Positions 41,721 through 53,169 are shown, counted from the first letter of the stretch. The stretch is 64,000 bases of DNA from Petaurus breviceps papuanus (GCA_028583685.1 JAMXIF010000058.1:18022364-18086363); one strand, 5' to 3'. The notes: a model not told the origin generated them from the sequence alone. Program-made: numbers and translations.

Positions 41721-42349
41721 GCCCACCAGGTAAGAAAGGAGAAGGGAATTGGAAAAGAAATGGATTCCTCTCCATCTCCAAGCCCAAGAATAGTCTCTGA
41801 ATCACCACCCCTCACTTTCCTGCTCGTCCCCAAAGCCTCCCATACCTGAAGTGCACTCAGTCAGTGAGAGAAAACGATAAATCTGCTGCCACCTCCCTCT
41901 CCAGGATGAGGAATCCTTTATCGGTCTGCTGCTAACAATGCATAGTCAAGTTCAAGTAAAATGGTCCTATTATGGCCAGGGTCAGTACAGTCCTTCACAT
42001 CTGTTTTTGAAATTCATTTGAGACCCCAACAAATCTGTTTAACTTTAAAAGGAAGCGAGAGAACATCTTGTTTTCATGAATGTCCAGAGGCCCTGTGTCA
42101 AGAAACAAAAGGTCTGTTTGTGGTATTCAGGATGGGAAGGCCGGTTGGGGGACTTTCAGCCATGAGGACTTCTTTATTAGGAACCTTTTGTTTGTCCAAA
42201 CTTTTTGTCCAAAAAGCCAGTTTGCAGAGTGTGTCTTGAACCAACCAGATGCTTTCAGGTGCTTGTGAGCCACCTGAGGAACCCATGATTAACAGCACAG
42301 GTTCTTAGAACTATGGAGCTAAAAAGGAGAGTTCTAGAAAGTTTCTGGA
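41721..42349. other. Unique block, no gene seen
   Basis: 41960-42310 is repeat-free with overlapping short frames on both strands. E-box words CAGGTG and CACCTG lie 11 bp apart at 42257-42279. Confidence 0.45.
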
Positions 42350-42412
42350 ACCAATCAATCAATAAGCATTTATTAAGCACCTAATATATGCCAAGTTTTG
42401 TACTAAGTGTTG
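42350..42412 (-). mobile_element. L2 LINE terminal piece
   Basis: 'caatcaataagcatttatta' and 'agcacctaatatatgccaag'. Confidence 0.7.
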
Positions 42413-42477
42413 TAATGAGCAACAATGATATTGAATGCCTGAATATTAGCATAAGAAGGACAAGCATTAGCAATTTG

Positions 42478-42735
42478 CAATAATAATAATACTTAGCATT
42501 AAAGTGGCACTTTAAGCTTTGCAAAGCACTTTACAAATATTATCTTGTTTGAGCTTCAGTACAATCTTGTGAGGTAGGTGCTATTATTATCCCTATTTTA
42601 TAGAGGAGGAAACTGAGACTGAGAGAGGTAAGTGATTTGCCCAGGATCACACATCTGGAAAGTGTCTGAGGCAGGATTCAAACTCAGGTCTTCCTGATCA
42701 CAAGTCCAATACTCTATCCACTTTGCCACCTAGGA
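42478..42735 (-). mobile_element. MIR-type SINE, full length
   Basis: 'taataatacttagcattaaa', 'gctttgcaaagcactttaca', 'agaggaggaaactgagactg', reversed head 'ctttgccacctagga'. Confidence 0.87.
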
Positions 42736-42819
42736 TATATCTATCCTTGATAGTCTATTCATCATTACTTGACTTTTCTCTTTTCTATTCCTTTTCTTTC
42801 CACTACACAGTTTTATGGT

Positions 42820-42990
42820 GAAGGAAAGGGAGGGATGAACTTTAAAGGTCATCTAGTCTAATTTCCCTCATTTTCTGTGGGAGAAAGCTGAAAGCCAGAG
42901 GTGTCAAGTGAGATGACATATTGGCAAATACAGAAGTCAAGTCAGGTCCTTCAATTCCAAACTCAATGCTCTTTCTACTGTACTCTGTTG
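42820..42990 (-). mobile_element. MIR-type SINE
   Basis: 'taaaggtcatctagtctaat', 'agagatgacat'-like core region around 42908, 'caattccaaactcaatgctc', 'tttctactgtactctgttgg'. Confidence 0.65.
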
Positions 42991-43189
42991 GTCAAGGGGA
43001 AGGAGGCTCACAGAGACCAACTGACATCTTTGTCAGGCCATTTGCATCACTGGGGCCAGAGATTGGAAACCATTGATTATAACAAGTCATAGAAAATTGA
43101 GGGTAGAATGAAAGGTAGTATATTGTTTCAGCACTGTCACAGTATAATACCTTATCTTTCTCCTGGTCTACTTTCCTCCCTCAAAAAAC

Positions 43190-43590
43190 CATGTTTGGTA
43201 ACCCTGCTTGTTTTCCTTTCCTTGAAGTCTTCAATATACCCCAAAGGGGCATATTTCCTCATTTCTGTTAAGGGTACCACCATCCTTCTGTTCACCCTGA
43301 TTAGCAACCTAGCAGTCATCTTCAACTCTTTACTTTCATTGACTCAATCAACAAGCATTTATTAAATGCCTATTAAGTAGCAAGCTCTATGCTAGGCATT
43401 GAGGGTACAAATAAAATGAATGAAAAAAATGACTACTTTCAAGGAGCCTATGCTCTGATGGGGAAGACAAGTATGTATATAAATAAGATACACAATCCTC
43501 ATCCAACTCTCCCTCCTTCCCATGTTTAATCACTTGTTGTCTTGTGGATAATACTTCTATAGCATCTCTCAAATCTGTCCCCTTCTCTCA
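43190..43590 (+). mobile_element. L2 LINE with reversed L2 insert
   Basis: 43250-43335 is sense L2 ('taagggtaccaccatccttc', 'gcaacctagcagtcatcttc'). 43336-43490 is a reversed L2 end ('caacaagcatttattaaatg', 'gctaggcattgagggtacaa'). 43495-43590 resumes the sense copy ('catctctcaaatctgtcccc'). The L1 at 43597 then cuts it. Confidence 0.75.
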
Positions 43591-43619
43591 GTTTACAAAC
43601 CAGGAAGAGCCAAAACAGA

Positions 43620-44111
43620 GAAAGAAAATTATAGACCAATTTCCCTAATGAATATTGATGCAAAAGTTTTAATAAAATACTACCAAAGAGATTACAGCAA
43701 TATATCACAAGGATCATACACTATGATCAGAAGAGATTTATACCAGGAATGCAGGGCTGGTTAAATATTAGGAAAACTATCAGGATAATTGACCATATCA
43801 ATAACAAAACCAACAGAAATCACATGATTATCTCAATAGATTCAGAAAAAGCCTTTGACAAAATACAGCACTCATTCCTATTTAAAAAAATACTAGAGAC
43901 CATAGGAATAAATGGAGCTCATCTTAAAATGATAAGTAATAAGAAAGGATGCCCATTATCACCTCTATTATTTAATATTGTACTAGAAATGTTAGCTATA
44001 GAAATAAGAGAAGAAAAATTGGAAGGAATTAGAATAGACAATGAGGAAACAAAACTATCACTCTTTGCAGATGATATGTTATATTTAGAAAATCCTAGAG
44101 AATCAATTTAA
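43620..44111 (+). pseudogene. L1 ORF2 reverse transcriptase remnant
   Basis: The 120-codon frame 43749-44111 holds RT motifs: [12 protein letters not shown] (first catalytic Asp region), [16 protein letters not shown], and FADDMLYL with the catalytic ADD. Upstream, out of frame, is the NYRPISL-type start. Between NGAHLKM and ISNKKGCP about 35 residues present in other L1 RTs are missing, so an in-frame internal deletion is likely. Not functional. Confidence 0.88.
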
Positions 44112-45692
44112 AAATGACTTGAAATTATTAATAACTTTAGCAAAGTTGCAGAATACAAAATAAACCCACATGAATCATCAGCATTTCTATATATTACCAA
44201 CAAAGTCCAGCAGCAAGAGATAGAAAGAGAAATTCCATTTTAATTAATTATAGGCAATAAAAAGCTCTTGGGAGTCTATCCACCAAGAGAAACCCAGGCA
44301 TTATATGAACTTAATTATAAAACACAAATAAAGTCAGATCTAAACAACTGGGAAAAGATTTATTGCTCATGGGTAGGCCTAGTCAATATAATAAAAATGA
44401 CAAATCTACCTAAATTAATCTATTTATTCAGTGCAATATCAATCAAACTATAGAAAATTATTTTATGGAGCTAGAAAAAACAATAACAAAATTCAACTGG
44501 AAGAAGAAAAGCTCAAGGATATCAAAGGAATCCATTAAAAAATGCAAAAGAAGCTAGTCTAGCCATACCAGATCTCAAAATGTATTATATAGTGATAATT
44601 GTCAAAACAATCTAGTACTAGCTAAGAAAGAGAGAAAAAGATCAGTGGAATCGATTAGGTACAAATTACATCATAATAATCTATTATATGATAAACCCAA
44701 GGATCCACATTTTTAGAAAAAAACTCATTATTTGACAAAAACTGCTTGGAAAACAGTATGACAGGAACTAGGTATAGACCAACATCACAACCATATACCA
44801 AGATAAGGTCAAAATGGTTACATGATTTACATATAAAAGGTGATACCACAAGCAAATAAAAAGAGCATGGAATAGTTTATTTGTCAGATTTACAGATAAG
44901 GGAAGAATTTAGGACCAAAGAAGATATGAAGAGCATTATAAAATGTAGAATAGATAATTTTGATTATATAAAGTTAAAAAGGTTTTCACAAACAAAACCA
45001 ATGCAACCAAAATTATAAGGAAAGCAGAAAACTGGGGGAAATTTTTTGCAGTATCTCTGATAAAGGCCCCATTTCGCAAATATATGGAGAACTGAGTCAA
45101 ATTTTTAAAAGTACAAGACATTCCCCAATTGATAAATAGCCAAAGGATATGAACAGTAGAATATGAACAGTTTCCAGACAAAGAAATCAAAGCTATCTAT
45201 AGTCATATAAAAATACTCCAAATCACTATTGATTAGATAAATGCAAATTAAAACAACTCTGAGGTACCACCTCATACCTATCAGAGTGGCTGATATGACA
45301 AAAAAGGAAAATGTTGGATGTTAATGGGGATGTGGGAAAACTGGGACACTTAAATGCATTGTCAGTGGAGTTGTGAACTGATCCAATCATTCCAAAGAGC
45401 AATTTGGAACTATGACAAAAGGTCTATAAAACTCTGCATACCCTTTGATCTAGCAATACCACTGCTAGGTCTATATCCCAAAGGCATCCCAAAAAAGGGG
45501 AAAGGACCTATTTGTACAAACATATTTATAGCAGCTCTTTTTGTGTCTAAGCTCTTTAAAGTGTCTAAGAAGTGGACATCAAAGAGATGCCCATCAGTTG
45601 CAGAATGGCTAAACAAGCTGTGGTATATGATTGTAATGGAATATTATTGTTCTATAAGAAATGATGAGCAGGATGATTTCAGAAAAAGCTAG
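44112..45692 (+). pseudogene. L1 ORF2 C-terminal remnant
   Basis: Broken frames follow RT. 44268-44453 reads LLGVYPPRETQ-like text followed by IKSDLNNWEKI. 45354-45692 carries LGLYPKGIPKK and AEWLNKLWYMIVMEYYCSIR, the typical ORF2 C-terminal end. It matches the fragment at 11627-12240 on the other strand. Confidence 0.85.
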
Positions 45693-46023
45693 AAAGACTT
45701 ATATGAACTGATACATAGTAAAGTAAACAGGATCAGGAGACAGTACACAGTAACAGCAATATTTTTCAATAAGGAATTGTGAATGACTTAGCTATTCTCA
45801 GCAATACAATGATCCAAGACAATCCTAACGGACTAATGATGAAAGCATACTATCTCCCACCAGAGAAAGAACTGATATTGACTGAATACAGATTGAAGCA
45901 TGCTATTTTTCACTTTCATTTTTTTCCTTTTATTTGAGTCTTCTTGTAGAAAACGACTAATATGGAAATGCTTTATATAATTACACACACATAAACTCTA
46001 TCTGATTACTTACCATCCAAGGA

Positions 46024-46047
46024 AGGGGGAAGGGAAGGGAGGGAGGG
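46024..46047 (+). other. G-quadruplex motif in L1 3' UTR
   Basis: G5 and four G3 runs separated by AA, AA, A and A. This satisfies the common four-run, loop-of-7-or-less rule with very short loops. Purine-rich G tracts in the 3' UTR are a known L1 feature. Confidence 0.75.
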
Positions 46048-46091
46048 ATAGAATTTGGAACTCAAAACTTTAGATAAAAATGTTAGAGAAT

Positions 46092-47124
46092 TGGGGGGTG
46101 GGGGTGGAGAAAGAAAACAGCCAATCAGGTGTAACATTTGCAATTTGGCTGTCCAGAAATCTCACATCCTCCCTGTCCAGCTACCTAACGTGGACATTAA
46201 CACTTTTCCTAATAAGCACCTTCTGAAATGACTAGCCCAACTCAGTTAAATCCATCAAAGCAATCAGATGAAATTCTCAGAATCTTGACTTTTTAATGAC
46301 TGGCCAGACTTGGGGGAGTGGCCCACTAACTCTTATTCAGTCTATTCAGTCAAGTTGTAAAAACACAGTCCTTGAATTAGCTTACCTAGCCTCCCTGGGC
46401 AGTTTGCACTGTGTTTTTCTCAGGCTTTGTAGCAGTTTCTATTACAGCCCAATTCATTCTCTGGTAAAATAGTAAAAACTACAGAATGTAAGTCAATTAG
46501 AATTTACAAGCAATCATTTTCTTTAAATAATTCCTCTGCAAAATTCATCTGAAATGGTTTTTGTTTATATGATGTAGAAATAGGCAAAGCAAGTGACAGA
46601 AAGGTTGGTGAGTTAAGTGGGCTTTGTTTATATGATAAAGGGGCTGGTAAATGAACAGGGAACCATACTTCATGCCCCTCTTGGAACATGGCCTTCTTCC
46701 AAAATATTCTCCAATTTTAATCCCTTTGGAATGTCTTTATCCTGTGCATCTGCACTATAGTGGCAACACATTTTTAACATTTCTCTAAGTGGTTTGGATT
46801 CTTTCCCCTATCTCCCCACACCCCCAGTCTTTCTTTTTTTGTACTGAACTCTGTGAGGTTACTGAGGGCCAGACATTCTATTTAAATATCTGAGAATCAT
46901 CGCACATCTGCAGACTGGAGAAAAACATCATTAACGAAGTTCAAATGTTAAACATGATTGACGATTCCTTGAAAATAGGGATTAGGTCTTATGCTTCTTT
47001 GTATCTCGTGATGTCTTATGATAAATTGAAGTCTTTTAGACTTCAGAGTCTATCTGTTGGGGAAACCAGGACTGGAAAATACTGCTGCCTCTTGATAAGA
47101 AGAGTTAGGGACAAGGAGAGGGGA
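46092..47124. other. Unique block, no gene seen
   Basis: 1 kb downstream of the L1 with no recognised repeat. The G-rich start (46095-46113) may still be L1 tail. No frame with a known domain. Confidence 0.45.
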
Positions 47125-47385
47125 AAGGAATAAGCATTTTATATAGCACCTACTATATGCCAGGGACTGTGCTAAGTACTTTACAGATATCTCAGTGAAC
47201 CCTGACAACAACCCTGTCAGATAGGTGCTTTTATTATCCCCATTTTACAGTTGAAGCAACTGAGTCAGACAGAGTTTATGTGACTTGCCCAGGGACACAC
47301 AGTTTGTAAGTATCTGAGGCTGCATTTGAATTCAGGTCTTCCTATCTTCAGGTCCAATGCTTTATCTACTTTACCACCAGCTGCC
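47125..47385 (-). mobile_element. MIR-type SINE, full length
   Basis: 'taagcattttatatagcacc', 'cccattttacagttgaagca', 'cttgcccagggacacacagt', reversed head 'ctactttaccaccagctgcc'. Confidence 0.85.
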
Positions 47386-47559
47386 AGACTGGATTGTGAG
47401 AACAGACTAATTATATTTCTTGGGGTGTTAATGGGTACTATCCAACTCACACTCACCGTTCACTTGAGGTTCCAACAAGCTAAAGCCATTGGTAGAATCC
47501 ATTGTGCCACCATAATTGTTGTCTTTTGGAAATGAATCAAACCCATTTCTATGGTACTT

Positions 47560-47752
47560 TAATATCAATGAAGCACTTTTCCGCCCAACTACTTTGAGCC
47601 TGGTAGGCAATATACATGTTATTATCTCATTGGGTGTAAGAAGACTGAGGTACAGAAAGTTTAAGTGGTGAGGACTCCTTCAAGCATGTGGTATGGAGGG
47701 TGGGGAATGAACCTCTGACTCCCAATCTAATCTACTTTTTATCATACCAGTT
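47560..47752 (-). mobile_element. MIR-type SINE, worn
   Basis: 'gttattatctcattgggtgt', 'aagactgaggtacagaaagt', 'cctctgactcccaatctaat'. Confidence 0.58.
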
Positions 47753-48015
47753 CAACCTAAATTCATTAGGTTATAGTTTTTAAGATGATCTTCCACTATG
47801 ACGAGAAGAGATTGTACTGAACCACATACTCAATCAGTTGTCCTTTTAATGGAGTGACTTGTTTGCAGAACAGCCACTCAGATTTAAGACAACAACATAA
47901 TCTCTGGCTATGGAATGTAGTTTTCCCTGGACAAAATTCCCTGGCTTCTGTGGGAACCAAACATGGCCTCGACCCCATTAGCTAGGTTCCACTTAGTATA
48001 AATAATGAATCCTAC
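47753..48015. other. Unique spacer
   Basis: No gene or repeat recognised. Confidence 0.35.
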
Positions 48016-48024
48016 TGAAGTGGT

Positions 48025-48285
48025 TTAAGGGCAACCAGGTGAGATAGTGGATAGAGCACCAGTACTGGAGTTGGGAATATTAATTTTTGTGAGTTTAAAT
48101 CTGGTCTTAGACACTTCTTGGCTGTGTGACTTTGGGCAAGTCACTTAATCCAGTTTGCCTCCATTTCATCATCTATAAAATGAGCTGCAAAAGGAAATGG
48201 CAAACCACTCCGGTATCTTTGCCAAAAAAAAAACCCAAATGGAGTTATGACTGAAATGGATCATGACTGAACAACAACAGCAACA
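48025..48285 (+). mobile_element. MAR1-type CORE-SINE with TSD
   Basis: Head 'caaccaggtgagatagtgga', 'ggctgtgtgactttgggcaa', 'ggcaaaccactccggtatct', ending 'gactgaacaacaacagcaac'. Perfect 9-bp TSD tgaagtggt at 48016-48024 and 48286-48294. Confidence 0.9.
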
Positions 48286-48449
48286 TGAAGTGGTCACATT
48301 ATTTGAATTTGCATTGCATATTTTCATTGGGCTGGGAACATTTACTGTATTTTACTATGCTTATAACTTTGAATAGAATAAATTTGAATATTTGTGAACA
48401 TTTTATGGGATTCATTATTCACACTGATCAGGACCTAACTGTAGTTCAA

Positions 48450-48995
48450 TTCATTTCAAAAAACATTTATTAAAGTCACTGTACAAGTCATACAAGACTA
48501 AGACAAAAAATAGAAAGAAAAAAAATCCTTGCCTTGAAGGAGCTAATATTCTACTGGATAATAATAGTAATGGCTAGCATATAGATAGAGCTTCAAGGTT
48601 TGCAGAATACTTTACATGTGTTATTTCATTTGATCCTAAAAACAACCCCTACAAGTTAGGTGCTTTTATTACGTCCATTTTACAGATGGGGAAACTGAAG
48701 CCAATTAGTGTCTAAGGAAAGATTTGGACTGAGGTCTTCCTGGACTCCAAGTTCAGTACTTTTACCTGTTCCATCACATAATTACATAGATAGAACACAT
48801 AAACAAAAAAATTAGTCAAAGACAATTTCAGGAAGGATAGAACACTAACAATTTAGGACTGTCAGAAGAAGTTTCCCATCAGAGGTGGCATCTTTGGTGA
48901 GCTTTGAAGGAAGCTAATTTGGAAGGATTCTAAGAGTTGGAGGTAAGGGGCACATTCCAGGTATGGCAGGCTGACAATGCAAAGGCACCAACCTA
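48450..48995 (-). mobile_element. Reversed L2 split by MIR-type SINE
   Basis: 48450-48562: 'tccttgccttgaaggagcta'. 48790-48995: 'gtgagctttgaaggaagcta' and 'cacattccaggtatggcagg', deeper L2. The two parts are in consistent order around the SINE at 48563-48780. Confidence 0.75.
48563..48780 (-). mobile_element. MIR-type SINE inside L2
   Basis: 'taatggctagcatatagata', 'cttcaaggtttgcagaatac', 'acagatggggaaactgaagc', reversed head 'cctgttccatca'. Confidence 0.8.
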
Positions 48996-49690
48996 ACTAA
49001 ATGTTTTATTCAATGGAGTCTGTTGCTCCTGGTGCAATTTTTTTGGTCAATTCTGCCTTCCCAGGAGCCAGTAATAGAAAATACATTTGCCCCATGATAA
49101 CCTTGAAGACTTAAATACCCATTTCATAGTAGCCAGCCACTTCTGATCCATTTGTTTGGGAAGCAAAGTGTAAATAGAAATAATTGCATTCTCTTGCTCC
49201 TCTCCTTTGGTTGGCTGGCCAATGCCAATCAGAGAAGACAATTTTCCAATAGTGGAATAATGTGCATTTCAGGGGCCCTCAGGGAAGTAGTGGTGATTGT
49301 TCATATTTGTCTCTTGCTATTGTATGCCTGAAAACATTCCCAAAGAAACAAAACTGGATGCAGAGAAAATAAGGGAAGGAGAAAAATAATATTCTTAATG
49401 CTGAACAATTCTCTCTTGATGGACTGTGGCTCTATATGCCAGCTGGCCATACAGTTGACTTCTTGCAATATAAATTTGGGGAAGGCTCATGTAATTCATG
49501 GGACTGTTTACATTGAATTTCAGTAACTGAATTGTTCTAAGACTGGCAAAGCGTTTCTTGGTTACTTAATGTTAAACTTGCTTAGTCATCTCTATAGACG
49601 GTGTGGACAGCACAATTTGAGTGTGGAAAAACTGGGCCATCTGATGCTGTTTTCAGTTAATCCAAGAAATAAGAAGGAATCATTTGTTAA
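48996..49690. other. Unique block, no gene seen
   Basis: No repeat recognised up to the target-site duplication at 49691. A 64-codon minus frame (49047-49241) has no known domain. Confidence 0.45.
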
Positions 49691-49707
49691 GAACTCAGAA
49701 GGTGGGG

Positions 49708-49994
49708 GCGGCCAGGTAGCACAGCGAGTAAGAGCATTGGCTCCAGTGTCGGGATGACCTGGGGATCAAATCCAGGCTCAGACACTTAGCACCCACCCAG
49801 AAACACCTGGCCATGTAACCTTGAGCAAGTTCCTTAACCCCAATTGCTTAGGGGTGGCCAGGTGGCTCAGCAAGTAAGAGCACTGGCTCCAGTGTCAGGA
49901 TGACCTGGGGATCAAATCCGGGCTCAGATACTTAGCACCACACCTAGAAATAACTGGCCGTGTAACCTTGAGCAAGTTACTTAACCCTGATTGT
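49708..49994 (+). mobile_element. Dimeric variant short SINE with one TSD pair
   Basis: Two head-to-tail copies of the variant at 19419. Monomer 1 (49708 to about 49850) has 'ccaggtagcacagcgagtaa' and ends 'ccccaattgctta'. Monomer 2 (about 49851-49994) has 'ccaggtggctcagcaagtaa' and ends 'aaccctgattgt'. Only one pair of duplications is seen, outside both: gaactcagaaggtgggg (49691-49707) and gaactcagaaggagggg (49995-50011). There is no A-run between the units. Confidence 0.9.
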
Positions 49995-50221
49995 GAACTC
50001 AGAAGGAGGGGACAAATTGGGTGGTTTTCCAGGCTGATCTTCTCTTTACCAAAGATGCTTCAATATTTTGGGTGTACTCCGTTAGAAATAAAAATGCTGC
50101 TACTACTTTGGTATTTTGGAATCCCTCATCTTCAGAGGCAGTGGCTGCCTAGAATGTAGTGAAAGGAATGTTCTATGAGACCACTGTCAGAGGATTTATC
50201 TTAAGTCAGAAATTTATAGCT

Positions 50222-50440
50222 AAACTTCAGCTCGTTTTATGGATGAGGAAATGTATATCCAGAAAAGCTGTAACTTGCCTAAAGTCATAGGAACATAAAT
50301 GTAGGACTGGAAGGAACATTTGAGTCCATATAGTCTGACCATCTTGTTTTACAGATGAGGAAACTGAGGTTCAGAGGGGTTAGAGAAGTATTCAAATGCA
50401 GGTCTTCTGACTATACATCTAAAAGTCTTCATCACAGAAA
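50222..50440 (-). mobile_element. MIR-type SINE pieces
   Basis: 50222-50290: 'ttttatggatgaggaaatgt', 'cttgcctaaagtcatagg'. 50285-50440 is a second copy: 'tgtaggactggaaggaacat', 'ttacagatgaggaaactgag'. Confidence 0.68.
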
Positions 50441-51077
50441 TCATCTATCTTCTTTGGTCTTGGTTTAAAAAAAATTTTTTTTAAACACAGACTTTCCCTC
50501 CAAATTACTGTGAGGATTGAATAGTAATCACACAAGTTCATTGTCCCCTGTCATCAAAATGTATTTCCAAGACAGAGGGAGTTTTCCCAGAGATATTAGA
50601 CTTTAGAATATGAAGTTTTCCACTTTGTTCTTTCTAGGATTGAACAGAGCTACCTTGCCAGCTTACTGTGAGGAAGAATGGAGAGCAGGGCTTGGGGGAG
50701 AGAGAGTAAGGCTGATAAAGGTCAACCAGCCAATGAGCAGGCCTTCATTCCTGAGAAGGGGGAGGTTCCCAAGGAAACATCAAGAATGGGGCCTTATGTT
50801 TCTAATTACTGAGCATGGCTGCAGAGCAAAATCAGGCAACACTTTCTTTAGACTGATGGAAGCATTTAAATCAGAACTGAATGTCAGGACAAAAGGCTGT
50901 CAGTGTTTTCTAATTGTGATGAGGGAGTGGTGAGGAGCCTCCCAAGGCTATGGGAGTTTGGGTTGTTTCAAATAAGCCCCTGATTCTCAACTTTTCTTTT
51001 TCTTTTTTTTTTTATTCTCTGCTTTTCTTATTCTTCATCTGCCTTCTTTCTGTCCCCGTATCACTCTTCCTTCCTAT
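50441..51077. other. Unique block, no gene seen
   Basis: A 107-codon frame (50610-50933) has no recognised domain and no supporting splice context. T-rich run at 50997-51013. Confidence 0.45.
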
Positions 51078-51200
51078 GAGTTATAGATTTAGAGCTGCAG
51101 GGAACCTCAGAGATTGTCTAGCCTTAATCTCCTCATGTTACAGATAGGGAAACTGAGGCCTAAAGAGATTAAGTGACCTGCCTGAGGTCATACACTGGAC
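51078..51200 (-). mobile_element. MIR-type SINE
   Basis: 'tagatttagagctgcaggga', 'ttacagatagggaaactgag', 'agtgacctgcctgaggtcat'. Confidence 0.72.
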
Positions 51201-51269
51201 CACTGACGATGTTCAATGATTAATGAGTAAAAAAGCCTTCTTCACAGTTCTGCAGTATTTGACTGCTGA

Positions 51270-51750
51270 ATACCTTCTTGCTCTGGATACTCTCTCCTTT
51301 GGGTTTTCATGAAACAGCTATTGTCTCTTGCTTCTCCCCCTCATCTCCTTGATTTCTTTTGCTTGATGGTCCTACCCATCCTATCTCCCAACCATGACCA
51401 TTTCCCAAGGCTTAGTCTTGGGCTTTCTTCTATCTTGACATACTTTCTTCAGTGATCATGTCAGCTGCTATGGATTCATTTAGCAAATGCTTAGATGATT
51501 ATACACAGATCAATACAGCCAAGCCTGGGCTCTTTCCTGAGTTTCAGTCCTGTATCTCCAGTAGTCTGTTGGACATTTCTAAGTGGATGGATCTTATCCA
51601 GATTACACAGAAAATCTTGTGCCCCAAGGCATTGAGAGATCCAGCTGTCCCTCTCTGCCCAGTCATTTTCAACATACAAGAAAGGAACTGATTTCATTTC
51701 AGGAAACCCACATATCTCAAAGTAGAGTTGACCCTACTGTCAATAAAGTG
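51270..51750 (+). pseudogene. L2 LINE reverse transcriptase remnant
   Basis: The 79-codon frame 51452-51691 reads KCLDDYTQINTAKPG and LFPEFQSCISSSLLDISKWM. This fits the L2 RT segment after its YADDTQ motif, where ADD appears here as LDD. Flanking DNA before and after also looks L2-like. A truncated, inactive LINE piece. Confidence 0.72.
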
Positions 51751-51779
51751 TTGATCTGTTCCAAAATTTAATTGATGAA

Positions 51780-51942
51780 TTCATCTGTATAACAATTTAT
51801 TGAGCCGGTAGTAATTGCAAGGCATTGTGGGAGACTAAAAGTTATATGAAAAAGAGTGTCTGCACTCAAGACAATTGACCGTGGGGGTAGATATTTATAG
51901 TCTATTTGGGGAGAGGAAGTAGAGATAAGCCACATAAATTTG
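51780..51942 (-). mobile_element. L2 LINE end, reversed
   Basis: 'aacaatttattgagccggta', 'gtgtctgcactcaagacaat', 'ggggtagatatttatag'. The MAR1 at 51943 is inserted in it. Confidence 0.55.
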
Positions 51943-52166
51943 CTGTCATTCAGCCAATTCAGTCGTGCGTGACTCTTTTTGTCCCCATTTGGGATTTTCT
52001 TGGCAAAGATATTAGAGCGATTTGCCATTTCCTTTTCCAGTTCTTTTTACAGATGAGGAAACTGAGGCAAATGGGGGTAAGTGACTTGCTCTGGGTCACA
52101 CAGCTTGTAAGTGTGGGAGGCTCCATGTGAACTCAGGTCATCCTGACTCCATACCTAGCACTCTAT
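51943..52166 (-). mobile_element. MAR1-type CORE-SINE with decayed TSD
   Basis: 'ttcagccaattcagtcgtgc', 'ccatttgggattttcttggc', 'agatgaggaaactgaggcaa', ending near 'cctagcactctat'. Candidate TSD ccacataaat (51930-51939) and ccatgtaaat (52167-52176), two differences. Confidence 0.85.
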
Positions 52167-52176
52167 CCATGTAAAT

Positions 52177-52631
52177 AATTAAAACATCATTAAATTTCAG
52201 AAGTCTTTATAGAATATTACATAAGATATCACATAACACACAATATCAATAACATGAAATTAGATGTTTTAAGATGAAATTTGTGCTTATACCTAAAACC
52301 CACAAATTCCAAGATTTGTACATGCTTAGTCCCAAGGAGACAAGCTTATTAAACTTTTGCTGAAGAATCATAGCTAAGTGATTTGCTCAATCTGCTCTGC
52401 AAGGCCTAGAATTTGAATATTTTAATTCATACTCATTTGTTGCATTGAATTGAATGTACATATTTTATTTACATTCTGTTGTTTAACAAACATATTAAAT
52501 GTGGGATCTGTTATATCAAGGTAGTTTTATTTCAAGATAATTTAGTTTAGATAAATTTAGTTTAGTTAAACTTTTAGTTTAGCCAAAATTTTTGTTTTCT
52601 AGATTTGTGTCTTTAATTTACTTTATATTTG
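52177..52631. other. Unique AT-rich block, no gene seen
   Basis: 52520-52600 repeats 'agtttag'/'tttagttta'-like words at short intervals. No gene recognised. Confidence 0.4.
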
Positions 52632-52890
52632 GGATAGAGCACTCACTGTGCATGGAACAAAAAAGGTCTGAGTTCAAATCCTACCTCAGACACTTACTAG
52701 CTGTGCAACCTTGGGCAAACTTGTTTGTCTCAGTTTCCTCACCTGTAAAATGGGGATAATAATAATAACACTTACCTCCAAAGGTTGTTGTGAGGATCAG
52801 AAGAGATAATGATTATAAAGCCTTGGGGATAGTGCCTGGCACATACTGAGTGTTATATAAATGTTAGCTTTTATCGTTAATGTTATTATT
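52632..52890 (+). mobile_element. MIR-type SINE, full length
   Basis: 'ggatagagcactcactgtgc', 'gagttcaaatcctacctcag', 'cacctgtaaaatggggataa', 'aaggttgttgtgaggatcag', and a TTAT-rich end. Confidence 0.88.
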
Positions 52891-53169
52891 TGTGTTGTTG
52901 TTAATTACTATAACAATAGAAAGGACCTGAATAATCTACACAAAGATTATTAAAGTGACTAAAGGTAAATAAAATGGTTTCCTTCATCATCAACAGGGTA
53001 TGCATTTTGAGTTGTTTTCCAGTTGAGTTCTTTTCCATTTTACTGATCCATCTATGCCCTTTCAACTAGTCTTCCTCTTGCTACCAATGTCAAGCATTAG
53101 TGGGACAGATGGCAGTTTGTAGGATAGCAGGATAGCAAGGGTGGACATACAAAGTTCACTAACCAGTTG
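52891..53169. other. Unique spacer
   Basis: No gene or repeat recognised. Confidence 0.35.

Larger units (their letters stand above)
43597..46085 (+). mobile_element. L1 LINE, 5'-truncated
   Basis: About 2.5 kb from the middle of the ORF2 reverse transcriptase to the 3' UTR. The 3' UTR is purine-rich and includes 'gaatttggaactcaaaactt'. ORF1, the endonuclease and the 5' UTR are missing. The start falls in an L2. A clear target-site duplication was not found. Confidence 0.9.
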
